A program made the position numbers and the translations under genes. Below are positions 9,970-18,449 of a stretch of 42,136 bases of DNA, piece by piece (the stretch's first letter is position 1; the number at the start of each line of letters is the position of its first letter). Below the pieces are notes generated by a model. That model saw only the letters and a list, made by a program, of their open reading frames with translations, ran no database searches and was not told the origin of the DNA. This DNA is from an uncultured Microcaldota archaeon (lineage in GTDB: Archaea > Micrarchaeota > Micrarchaeia > CAILAH01), in NCBI GenBank assembly GCA_903832205.1, contig CAILAH010000059.1, positions 1-42,136 on the forward strand, given 5' to 3'.

Positions 9970-10680
9970 GTGAGCGACGACATTGAATTCTTAGATGTGG
10001 CACTCCTTAAGAGGATTGACGCGGAAACCACCGTGGAAAGCTTCGGCTCCAGGATAAGCAGCACGTTTTTTGAGGCGGCCAACCTGCTGGGCACACTGAA
10101 GATAAAAGGGCTTATTGACATACATTCCGCAATCGGCAACAGCCCCGTGCTTATCACCGAGAAGGGCAGGATGCTGCTGAAGGATTTGGACGTGAATGCC
10201 GAGGCCGAGCCGAGCAAAATGGACCTGGCGGTGCTGGGAAGCATACGCGGCGGGCTCAAGAACCCGAAGCAGATTGAGGGCACGCTCAACATAAAGAGCA
10301 ACGATATTGCCTATGCAATTTACAAGCTGGCGAAAAGGGGATTCATAGATTACAGGGTGAGAAATGCGGGCGTGGAGCTGATGCTCACGACCCAGGGGTT
10401 CGAGGAAGAGAACCCGACCGTGAAGGAGCACGCGAACCGGGCGCTCGCAAAGATTGCGCTCGCCAAGCCGGAAATGAAGGGGCCGGGTGAAGTGAGGAAC
10501 AGGGCCGCGGAGGAGCTTGCTGCAGAGGATTTCGGCGGCGAGGGGCAGGAGGACGTGCAGGCGGAGGACAGGAACACGTCCAAGGTCCTGTATTATGCTA
10601 ACAGGTATAAATGGCATGCGCTCGGGCTCATTGTAGTCGTTGCTGCGGCCGCCATTTACATCCTATACCTAAGGAAGTGA
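9970..10680 (+). CDS. winged-helix-like protein with C-terminal TM helix
   Basis: two HTH-like segments (NDIAYAIYKLAKRGFIDYRV) and terminal IVVVAAAAIYILYL. Confidence 0.6.
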   Translation: MSDDIEFLDVALLKRIDAETTVESFGSRISSTFFEAANLLGTLKIKGLIDIHSAIGNSPVLITEKGRMLLKDLDVNAEAEPSKMDLAVLGSIRGGLKNPKQIEGTLNIKSNDIAYAIYKLAKRGFIDYRVRNAGVELMLTTQGFEEENPTVKEHANRALAKIALAKPEMKGPGEVRNRAAEELAAEDFGGEGQEDVQAEDRNTSKVLYYANRYKWHALGLIVVVAAAAIYILYLRK

Positions 10681-10684
10681 TGCC

Positions 10685-11296
10685 ATGGATGCGTCAGATG
10701 ACTTGAGGATTTTTACGGATAGGGGGGTTAAATTGCCCAAGTTTGAGGTTGTCCCCATAGGCCAGAGGCCTAAGTTTTTCCCAGCGGAGAGGTATGTGAT
10801 TAAGGCGCTGGGAAAGGGGCTTGTGCACAAGACTGATGTGGGCGCAATCAAGACGAACGTGGAGAGGGAGAGCGTCGAGGTTGAAATGAGGCGGATGAGA
10901 AATAAGCTGGACAGGTTCAAGCTTGACGGGTTTATCATACAGGAGCAGGTGCCAAAAGGGACCGAGGTTATCATTGGTGCAAAGAGGGATGAGCAGTTTG
11001 GTGACGTTGTTCTATTTGGTTTGGGCGGCGTTTATGTTGAATTGTACAAGGATGCCTCGGTGAGGCTTTGCCCAATCTCAACGAATGATGCGCTTGAGAT
11101 GATTGGAGAGACAAAGGCCGCAAAAATATTCGATGGATTCCGCGGGGCGGAGCCCATTGACAAGCTGATGGTTGCGGGGATTATCAAGAAGGTGTGCACA
11201 ATCATGCACTACAACAACATAAAGGAGATTGACTTGAACCCGGTTATACTTTATCCAAAGAGCTATTTTGCAGTGGATGTGAGGGTGATTAGATGA
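10685..11296 (+). CDS. ADP-forming acyl/acetyl-CoA synthetase, beta (ATP-grasp) subunit
   Basis: GLVHKTDVGAIKTNV, GAKRDEQFGDVVLFGLGGVYVEL, EIDLNPVI. Confidence 0.88.
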   Translation: MDASDDLRIFTDRGVKLPKFEVVPIGQRPKFFPAERYVIKALGKGLVHKTDVGAIKTNVERESVEVEMRRMRNKLDRFKLDGFIIQEQVPKGTEVIIGAKRDEQFGDVVLFGLGGVYVELYKDASVRLCPISTNDALEMIGETKAAKIFDGFRGAEPIDKLMVAGIIKKVCTIMHYNNIKEIDLNPVILYPKSYFAVDVRVIR

Positions 11297-12957
11297 AGGG
11301 GAATAAACGCGGAAAGCTCTCATACAAAGTCGCAAAACTCCTTAAATCCCTGCCGGAAGCGAAAGTTACATCCGTCAAATACTTCCCTGAAAACACATTA
11401 TATACGGACATCTATTCGTCATCTTTCAAGACCGCGGACATGCGCGCGGTGCTTGACCCTGACAGCGTGGTTGTGATTGGGGCATCGAGAAATCCCACGA
11501 AGGTCGGGCATGCAATGCTCAAGAATTTGATAACTGGCGGCTACAGCGGGAAATTGTTTGCTGTGAACCCGAACGCCGACAGCATACTTGGCGTGAAATG
11601 CTACAAGAGCATCACCGCCATACCGCAAAAGATTGACTGCGCAATGATTGCGGTCCCCGCTGAGGATGTCAATCAGGTAATGGAGGAGTGCGGAAAGAAA
11701 GGAGTGAAGGGCGCGATTATAATTTCCGGCGGGTTCAAGGAAATCGGCGAGTGGGAACGCGAGAACAAGCTCGCAGAAATAAGCAGGAAGTATGGCATCG
11801 CGGTAATCGGCCCCAACTGCCTCGGCATCGTGAACATGAAGAAGCATATTGACTGCATATTCCTGCCCACCTATAAGATGAAGAGGCCCAACTTCGGGAA
11901 AATCAGCTTCATTACGCAGAGCGGTGCGGTGGGCTCGACCATTCTTGATTTGGTCGGAGAGTCCAACATTGGCGTTTCAAAATTCATTTCATACGGCAAC
12001 GCGGCCGTGCTCGATGAGAGCGACCTGCTGCGCTATTTGCGCGAGGATGAGGACACCGCAGTGATTGTGATTTACATTGAGGGCGTAAAGAACGGCAGGA
12101 TATTTTACGAGGAGCTCAGGAAGACGTGCGCGGTGAAGCCGGTGGTGGTGCTCAAGGCAGGCAAGGGCACGCTCGCGGCGGGCGCTGCCAAGTCGCACAC
12201 CGGGGCGCTTGCGGGCGATTACAAGGTGTTCCAGTCCATGCTCAGGCAGGCCGGCGCGGTTGAGGCGGAAAACCTTCCTGAATTGTTCAACCTCTCAAAA
12301 ATATTCCTGCAGCCCCTGCCAAAAGGGGATAGGATATTCGTGCTCACAAACGGCGGCGGGGACGGAGTGCTCGCCGTTGACGCAATTGAGAAGAACGGCC
12401 TGAGGCTCGCCGAGATAAGCGCGAAGATGAGGGCGAAGCTGAAAAAAGTGCTGCCATCGCACGTGGTTGTCGGGAATCCGTTCGACCTAACGGGTGATGC
12501 CGACAGCAAAAGATATGGCATGGCGCTAAACGAGATAGTGAATGAGGAGGGCGTTGATGCCATCATTGCGATTACGCTTTTCCAGACCGCCGGGCTTGGT
12601 TCCGAAGTGGTGAACACGGTGATTGATGCGGACATCAAGACCGATAAGACCATTGTGTCCGTGGCAACGGGCGGGGATTACACGCGCCTGCTGCTTGGAA
12701 TAATAGAGTCTTCGGGCGTGCCTGCCTACGGCTCGCCGAGCGAAGCGGTGGATTCAATCGCCAAGGCGCTCTGGTACTACAAGAAGCGGGAGAAGAACGT
12801 CGCTGAAAACGAGGCAAAGGACCAGCAGCATCTGTCTGCGGCACTTGGCAAGGCGCTGGAGCGCGGGCCGGAAAAGCAAAATGCGCCTGCTTCTGTGCAG
12901 GCGAATGTGCTGCGCACGGGCGCGAATGCCCTGCCGCCAAAGGCCCGCCATAAGTGA
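11293..12957 (+). CDS. ADP-forming acyl/acetyl-CoA synthetase, alpha subunit
   Basis: VVVIGASRNPTKVGHAMLKNL, GPNCLGIVN, KSHTGALAGD, TNGGGDGVLAVDA; ATGA overlap with beta subunit; alternative start 11440. Confidence 0.9.
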   Translation: MKGNKRGKLSYKVAKLLKSLPEAKVTSVKYFPENTLYTDIYSSSFKTADMRAVLDPDSVVVIGASRNPTKVGHAMLKNLITGGYSGKLFAVNPNADSILGVKCYKSITAIPQKIDCAMIAVPAEDVNQVMEECGKKGVKGAIIISGGFKEIGEWERENKLAEISRKYGIAVIGPNCLGIVNMKKHIDCIFLPTYKMKRPNFGKISFITQSGAVGSTILDLVGESNIGVSKFISYGNAAVLDESDLLRYLREDEDTAVIVIYIEGVKNGRIFYEELRKTCAVKPVVVLKAGKGTLAAGAAKSHTGALAGDYKVFQSMLRQAGAVEAENLPELFNLSKIFLQPLPKGDRIFVLTNGGGDGVLAVDAIEKNGLRLAEISAKMRAKLKKVLPSHVVVGNPFDLTGDADSKRYGMALNEIVNEEGVDAIIAITLFQTAGLGSEVVNTVIDADIKTDKTIVSVATGGDYTRLLLGIIESSGVPAYGSPSEAVDSIAKALWYYKKREKNVAENEAKDQQHLSAALGKALERGPEKQNAPASVQANVLRTGANALPPKARHK

Positions 12958-13886
12958 GCATTATGCTTTTACAACTACAGCTCAGCAGCCTCTTGCTGCT
13001 TTTTCTACTTTACCTAAACATCAAGGTCATACGCAGGTATCTGGCCACTGACAACACCAATTATGTGATACTGGTTGCGGTGCTGCTTTTTGCGTTCTTC
13101 AATTTCTGGCTCACTACCTACAGTGAGATTCTTGGAAAATTCCAGGAGCAGTTCACCATCATCATGAATCTCCTTCCCATAATAATCATCATTGCAATCG
13201 TGTGGCTTGAAGGCAGGAGAAAAAAGGAGGAGCGCGAAAAGCTCAAGACGAGGGAGTTCTTCTCCAAGTATGTTTCAGAGAAGATTGTGAATTCATTGTT
13301 GAAGGAAAAGAAGTTGGAGCTGGGCGGCAAGAAGGTGCCGGTGACTGCATTGTTCACTGATGTGCGCGGGTTCACGGCCATGTCCGAAAAGCTTGACCCG
13401 AAGCAGGTGGTCGATGTGCTGAACGGGCATTTCGATATCATTAACGAGGAGATGTTCAGGGAAGACGGCACGGTGCTCAAGTACATCGGCGATTCCGCAA
13501 TGGCGGTGTTCAATGCGCCAGTGCTGCAGGAGGACCATGCGGTGAGGGCGGTGCGCGCGTGCGTCAATACGCAAAAGAGGATGCTTGCATATTCGGCCGA
13601 AGCTAAGATAAAATTCGGCGTTGATTTCACAATCGGGATCGGGGTCAACACGGGCGAGGCGGTCGTAGGAAACATCGGCTCCCACAGGTATATGGATTAC
13701 ACCATCATCGGCGATGCGGTTAATACGGCCGCAAGGCTGAACGGGCAGGCAAAGGCGGGTGAGGTCGTGATAAGCGACAGCACCCATGAGCTTGTGAAGG
13801 ATAAGTTCAGGTTCTCCGAGCCCGAAGCGGTGATGGTGAAGGGGAAGGCGCAGCCCGTAAAGATTTACAGGGTGTTATACGAGTGA
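12954..13886 (+). CDS. membrane-anchored class III adenylate/guanylate cyclase
   Basis: FTDVRGFT, LKYIGDSAMAVF, YTIIGDAVNTAARL; two N-terminal TM segments; GTGA overlap with upstream stop (alternative ATG 12963). Confidence 0.92.
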   Translation: MSIMLLQLQLSSLLLLFLLYLNIKVIRRYLATDNTNYVILVAVLLFAFFNFWLTTYSEILGKFQEQFTIIMNLLPIIIIIAIVWLEGRRKKEEREKLKTREFFSKYVSEKIVNSLLKEKKLELGGKKVPVTALFTDVRGFTAMSEKLDPKQVVDVLNGHFDIINEEMFREDGTVLKYIGDSAMAVFNAPVLQEDHAVRAVRACVNTQKRMLAYSAEAKIKFGVDFTIGIGVNTGEAVVGNIGSHRYMDYTIIGDAVNTAARLNGQAKAGEVVISDSTHELVKDKFRFSEPEAVMVKGKAQPVKIYRVLYE

Positions 13887-14056
13887 AGAGTTGGACATTT
13901 AGAGAAATAAGAAAATGAAGTGGGAAGAAGAAAAAGTGAAGATGGAAATAGCAGATGCGCAATGAAAAATGTAAAGCAACAAGGCAAAGATGGAAATGGC
14001 TGAATGTGAAGCAAGATGAAAGTGGCTGAAGTGCAATAAAAGAAGGTGAAGATGAG

Positions 14057-14596
14057 ATGATAACGGAATACCTATACGCATTCCTGATGTCACAGGACGG
14101 TATGCGCAGGGTGCTTGAGAAGAGGGGATGGAAAATCCCGCTGGTAATGCTAATCGTGGCGCTGCTTGCAGTATGCCTTCCCGCAAGGCAGCCCTTCTCA
14201 TTCTCGGATTATGCCTATAATATCATGCTGTTGGGATGGAGTTCCATACTCATAAACGCCGTTGTTGCGGGATTGGCCACCGTACTTTTCCACGCAAAGT
14301 TTGCAGGCAATTTCTTCGGCCTCCTCAGGATCACTGCCGCCGCATTCATAATCAACACGCTGCTGCTCCTTCTGCTTTATGCAATAGGGATTCCGTTTGG
14401 CGCAAGCGGCACTTTGCTTGCGGCTGCAGCAACGCTCATCTCAACGTATTATTTTGCGGTGCTGCTCGCAATTGCCGCGGGATGCAACATTAATGCAGAA
14501 TCGCAAAATGAGAAAATAAAAAAGTATGCAGTGGAAATCACCGCACTGCTTTTGTGGTATGCGTTCACATTCTACATACTTGCGCTGACCATTTAA
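14057..14596 (+). CDS. Yip1-like multi-pass membrane protein
   Basis: about five hydrophobic helices; family assignment by overall pattern only. Confidence 0.5.
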   Translation: MITEYLYAFLMSQDGMRRVLEKRGWKIPLVMLIVALLAVCLPARQPFSFSDYAYNIMLLGWSSILINAVVAGLATVLFHAKFAGNFFGLLRITAAAFIINTLLLLLLYAIGIPFGASGTLLAAAATLISTYYFAVLLAIAAGCNINAESQNEKIKKYAVEITALLLWYAFTFYILALTI

Positions 14597-14601
14597 TCGT
14601 T

Positions 14602-15747
14602 CTAATTTTTCCTGCTTGCGGCATAGAGCGCCCCAACAACCAGGAGGATTGCTGCCGCAGTGCCGCATCCCGATGGCTTGGGCGCTACATCATCAGTTAG
14701 GCCCTGTGAGATGGGCTCTGAAATCTGGTTGATGGTTGCCACGGCATAAAGGCTCAGCCCGCCAGTGCTCACCTCGTATATGTAATAGTCGCCGCTTTCG
14801 GTTACCGTTGGCGTGAGCACTTCCGTGCCGCCGTCTTCCGTATAGCGCAGGATTACCACATCGCCATTCACCATGCTCTTGGGCACCTTGAAGCGCAGGA
14901 CTGCCGATTTGATATTCGTCCCGTCCTTCAGGTTGTCCAGGTTTATCTCGATTGAGTCAAGGGTTGTGAAATTTGTATTTTTGTCATACTTCAGCTGCAC
15001 CGCCTGCCTGAACTTGTCGCGAATCTCCTGCGTGAGGTCCACGCGCTGGGCATTCACGTTTGAATCAAGCTCAATTGAGTTGAGGTCCGCAACAATCTCA
15101 ATGCCTATGCCGTTGGCAAGCTGGCCTGAAACGGAAATCACTCCGTCCTGGAGGGTCCTTGTGCCGTCCTTCTCGCCAATAACCGTCCCCTCAATTGTAA
15201 CATTCAGGTTCCTGCCGTTGCTTTGGACAGAAATGTTGCGCTCGAGCGGCGGGCAGAAATCGAACTTTCTTGAGAGCTCGCCAAGCGCGAACGTGCATCC
15301 CGCATCATCGCACCCGCCGTAGATTTTTGCGCCTTTCACGGTGCAGGAGACCGTGTTGGCATCGGTGTTTGTGCAGCTGCACGGCGTTTTCGCCATGTTT
15401 GTGCAGATGAGCTGCACCAGCGCCGCGCTGGGCTGTATCATTCCCACGTCCTTATCTATTCCAAGGAAGGATGCGATGCAGGTCTTGTCATCGCATTTCA
15501 CAAGCAGGTTCTCGTTGAAATCCACTTTGCACGCCTTGCCGCCGATGTCTTCGTAGCAGGAGCAGGTGGCGTGCAGCCTGTTCTCGCACACCTTCTCCAT
15601 CAACGCAGTGTTGTCTGCGGTGGCGCGGGGGATGCAGGCAGGCGCCTCTACTGTGCCATCTGCAGAAACAAGGGCATCCTGTGCGAAAAGGATTGCGGGT
15701 AAAAATGCCAAAAGCAATGCAACGAGAAATATTTGTTTGATGCGCAT
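14602..15747 (-). CDS. secreted/membrane-anchored surface protein
   Basis: signal peptide, Cys-rich N-terminal half, C-terminal CGTAAAILLVVGALYAASRKN anchor. Confidence 0.65.
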   Translation of the reverse strand: MRIKQIFLVALLLAFLPAILFAQDALVSADGTVEAPACIPRATADNTALMEKVCENRLHATCSCYEDIGGKACKVDFNENLLVKCDDKTCIASFLGIDKDVGMIQPSAALVQLICTNMAKTPCSCTNTDANTVSCTVKGAKIYGGCDDAGCTFALGELSRKFDFCPPLERNISVQSNGRNLNVTIEGTVIGEKDGTRTLQDGVISVSGQLANGIGIEIVADLNSIELDSNVNAQRVDLTQEIRDKFRQAVQLKYDKNTNFTTLDSIEINLDNLKDGTNIKSAVLRFKVPKSMVNGDVVILRYTEDGGTEVLTPTVTESGDYYIYEVSTGGLSLYAVATINQISEPISQGLTDDVAPKPSGCGTAAAILLVVGALYAASRKN

Positions 15748-15807
15748 GCTCAGTTAAGGAAGGGGTTTTCTTAAAAATATTAGCTGCCCGCCTTTTCGAA
15801 AGGAGGA

Positions 15808-15874
15808 GGAATGAGATTAAGAGGGGGAATGAAGGTAGAGGGAGAAAGGGGGACACTTTCCCCTGTCTCCTCTT
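15808..15874. repeat. copy 1 of hairpin-containing repeat abutting the 3' end of tRNA-Ala
   Basis: ggaatgagatta...ggagaaagggggacactttcccctgtctcctctta, nearly identical to 15994-16040. Confidence 0.8.
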
Positions 15875-15875
15875 A

Positions 15876-16077
15876 TGGACTCGCGGGGAATCGAACCCCG
15901 AGCCTCCACCTTGTCCTTTGTCATTCGCAGATGCGAATGAACAACCGACACTAAAAGAAATCTTCTAGTGCCGTTCCCAAACCCCTGTGAGGGGGAATGA
16001 GATTAGAAGGAGAAAGGGGGACGCTTCCCCCTGTCTCCTCTTGCGAAGGTGGCGTCATACCGTTAGACCACGAGCCC
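15876..16077 (-). tRNA. tRNA-Ala (anticodon CGC) with ~130-nt intron at 37/38 (15912-16041)
   Basis: Minus strand: GGGCTCG acceptor pairs CGAGTCC with G3:U70 Ala identity pair, discriminator A; stem CCACC/GGTGG, loop TTCGCAA; T-arm CGGGG-TTCGATT-CCCCG; TATA-like AT-rich element upstream (~16105-16118). Confidence 0.88.
15994..16040. repeat. copy 2 of the hairpin-containing repeat, inside the tRNA-Ala intron abutting the 5' splice side
   Basis: ggaatgagattagaaggagaaagggggacgcttccccctgtctcctctt; self-complementary GGAGA..GGGGG/CCCCC..TCTCC. Confidence 0.8.
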
Positions 16078-16119
16078 ACGCTAACTAAGATGGTTTAAGG
16101 GATGTTAAATATAAATTAA

Positions 16120-16587
16120 TTAGAAGGCGAGTGCCCTTGCCATTGCCTGCTTTTCGTTTGCATCGATTGTGGAGCCGCACTTATAGCACTTGAAAGAGCA
16201 ATCGGATGCGGAATCAAAATCATATGTTTCCTGGCAGGATGCACAGAAAAAAGCGGGGACCGGGATTTCGACCACGTCGGCTTTTACGACGGCATCAAAA
16301 TTACAATTCTTGAGGAACGTCTTGAGCTTATCCTGCTTAAGTGTCCAGATATAGGTATACTTGCCGGTATCGTCGTCAAAGCTCCTCTTGTACTCTATGA
16401 GGTTATGGTTAAAGAGCTTATTCAGGACGGCCCTGATTTTTGAGGGCTTGACCCTGATTTGCATGGAAATATACTCCGCGGAAACGGGTTTTTTCAAAAA
16501 GGGCAGCACGATGACAAAGAGCTCTCCAAAGTGAACCACTGCCTTGTTCTTAACGTCAATGTTGCTATTGATATATTTCATAACCAT
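16120..16587 (-). CDS. tfe: transcription initiation factor E alpha subunit (TFE)
   Basis: winged helix, then YTYIWTL, then zinc ribbon CASC..CYKC. Confidence 0.75.
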   Translation of the reverse strand: MVMKYINSNIDVKNKAVVHFGELFVIVLPFLKKPVSAEYISMQIRVKPSKIRAVLNKLFNHNLIEYKRSFDDDTGKYTYIWTLKQDKLKTFLKNCNFDAVVKADVVEIPVPAFFCASCQETYDFDSASDCSFKCYKCGSTIDANEKQAMARALAF

Positions 16588-16727
16588 ATAATCACTTTGT
16601 GAGCATGAGCATATTATATTTGAACTTCCCTGCTTATATACCTTTTGATTTGTTTATAACAATCGCAGGGTAATCGCTAACATTCCATCCAAACTATATA
16701 AGCGTATCATTTATTGTACGGCCGTTC

Positions 16728-17462
16728 TTAAACCCTATCCCGTTTTGCCGAACTCATGAAACCCTTGAAATAGCGGTTTATATTCTGAACATCCCTCTCG
16801 TGCCAGGGCTCAAACATGGGATGCCCCTTTACCACCCCCTGGGCAAGGTCTATGATGTACAGTTTGCCATTCGGGGCGCAGAGGACATTGTATTCGCTCA
16901 AATCAGCGTGCACAAAGCCGTTTTCGTACATTTTTTCGGCCTCTCTGAGGAGGAATTTATAGTCTTTTTCCGGGTCAAAGGGCCCGTGCGCTTTGAGGGT
17001 AGGTGCTGCGCCGCCCTCCTCACCTATGAAGTCCATTACCAATATATTATTGCGGAATGTGTGCGGGTGGGGGACCAGCACGCCCATTCTCTCGCACAAA
17101 AGGAGGTTCCTGTATTCTTTTTTCACCCATTCATGCACCAATTTACGCCTGTTCTTCCTTATCCTAAACCTGGGGTCATTGGCTATGTACTCGATCATGT
17201 GCTTGAAATCGCTGTTCTCCACATTGTAAATCTTCACTGCAAGGTGCTCCGCGGGATATCCCTCGGGCGGAGTGGCACGAAAGACAACCGATTCCTTGCC
17301 CTGGCGTATGGGAAAGTCCAGCGACTGGATTATGCCCTGGGACATCAATTCGGCAATGGTCTGCATTGCAAACTTGTCGAGGACGTTTGCCTCTATCTTC
17401 ACCTGTTCCTTGAGCATCCTGTCCTCGCGCAGGGCGCCCTTCCTCTTTGATATTATGGCCAT
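16728..17462 (-). CDS. RIO1-family serine protein kinase
   Basis: GKESVVFRA, LAVKIYNV, VHADLSEYNVL, IIDLAQGV. Confidence 0.92.
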   Translation of the reverse strand: MAIISKRKGALREDRMLKEQVKIEANVLDKFAMQTIAELMSQGIIQSLDFPIRQGKESVVFRATPPEGYPAEHLAVKIYNVENSDFKHMIEYIANDPRFRIRKNRRKLVHEWVKKEYRNLLLCERMGVLVPHPHTFRNNILVMDFIGEEGGAAPTLKAHGPFDPEKDYKFLLREAEKMYENGFVHADLSEYNVLCAPNGKLYIIDLAQGVVKGHPMFEPWHERDVQNINRYFKGFMSSAKRDRV

Positions 17463-17511
17463 TGGAATAATTAGTGAAACTGGAATTTAATAAGATAGAA
17501 AAATTTGAAAA

Positions 17512-17976
17512 TCAGTATCCGAAGTTCCTCGGTAGGAAGTTCCTGTTCTTCAGCCACTCCACCTGAATCCTCGTGTATCTCCACGCAACATCGCCCTTTA
17601 GGGGGTCGATTTCCCAGGGGACCATGAGGATTACGTCGCCGTTTTTTATCCACGCATCCCTTTTCATCCTGCCGGGAATGCGCGCGATGCGTTCCTTACC
17701 GTCAATGCAGTTGACGCGCAGCCTGCTTGCGCCGAGAAGCGCAGTTACCACGCCGAAGATTTCATTGGGCAGGGGCTTCCTGACGCGCATCTGCTCCATG
17801 TCGGGCATTGGCCCGCCCGCATGATAGCCTCCGCCGCCCCTTGCGCCGCCCTTTCCGCCCTTTCCTCGGCCACGGTTTCCTCCGCCGCCCCTTCCGCGGC
17901 CGCCGGTTGCGCGGTGGCCGTGGCTGCCTGCAGGCGATGCCTGAAAGCTTCCGATGTTATTGCTAATTCCAATCAT
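17512..17976 (-). CDS. eif1a: translation initiation factor aIF1A with Gly/Arg-rich N-terminal extension
   Basis: OB-fold core GVVTALLGASRLRVNCIDGKERIARIPGRMKRDAWIKNGDVILMVPWE. Confidence 0.92.
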   Translation of the reverse strand: MIGISNNIGSFQASPAGSHGHRATGGRGRGGGGNRGRGKGGKGGARGGGGYHAGGPMPDMEQMRVRKPLPNEIFGVVTALLGASRLRVNCIDGKERIARIPGRMKRDAWIKNGDVILMVPWEIDPLKGDVAWRYTRIQVEWLKNRNFLPRNFGY

Positions 17977-17977
17977 T

Positions 17978-18388
17978 CTATAACCTCACGGGCGCGCGCG
18001 CGCCGCATGCCTCACAAATGAGCGTCTTGACGTTCCTTTCAACGGTCTCAATGTGCGTGTCGTACCTCTTGCACACCTTGCACCTAACGAACTTGTTGAC
18101 AAAATCCTGGATTTTTGAAGCGAGAAGCCTGTTATCCACCCTCCCGTTAAAGATGAGGCGCTTGCCGTCAATGCTGCTGGGAACCGCAAGCTCTTTCGAG
18201 AGGAATTTGGCCACCATTGCGGGCTCCCTGCGAATCACCGAGCACACGTCGCCGAAGTTGCGCACAAGGGTCTTGGTTCCCTGCTCCAGCACTTCAATGT
18301 CGGGAAGCTCGAAGCGCTCGCCTGAGGCCTCGCGCTGTGGAATGTTTTTATACACTCTCTCCAAAAGATTATCGTAATCCTCTTTCAT
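17978..18388 (-). CDS. translation initiation factor aIF2 subunit beta
   Basis: GKRLIFNGRV, FVNKFVRCKVCKRYDT, CEACGARAPV zinc ribbon. Confidence 0.93.
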   Translation of the reverse strand: MKEDYDNLLERVYKNIPQREASGERFELPDIEVLEQGTKTLVRNFGDVCSVIRREPAMVAKFLSKELAVPSSIDGKRLIFNGRVDNRLLASKIQDFVNKFVRCKVCKRYDTHIETVERNVKTLICEACGARAPVRL

Positions 18389-18449
18389 GCGTTTATAATT
18401 GAAAAGACCAAGATATAAAAAGGTGCGCGGGGTTTTTCAGAGGGAAAAA

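Noticed and set aside
13899-14201. 100-aa minus ORF across the purine-rich spacer
   Set aside because: Low-complexity mirror of the purine-rich repeat (SHFHLASHSAISIFALLL...), not a plausible protein.
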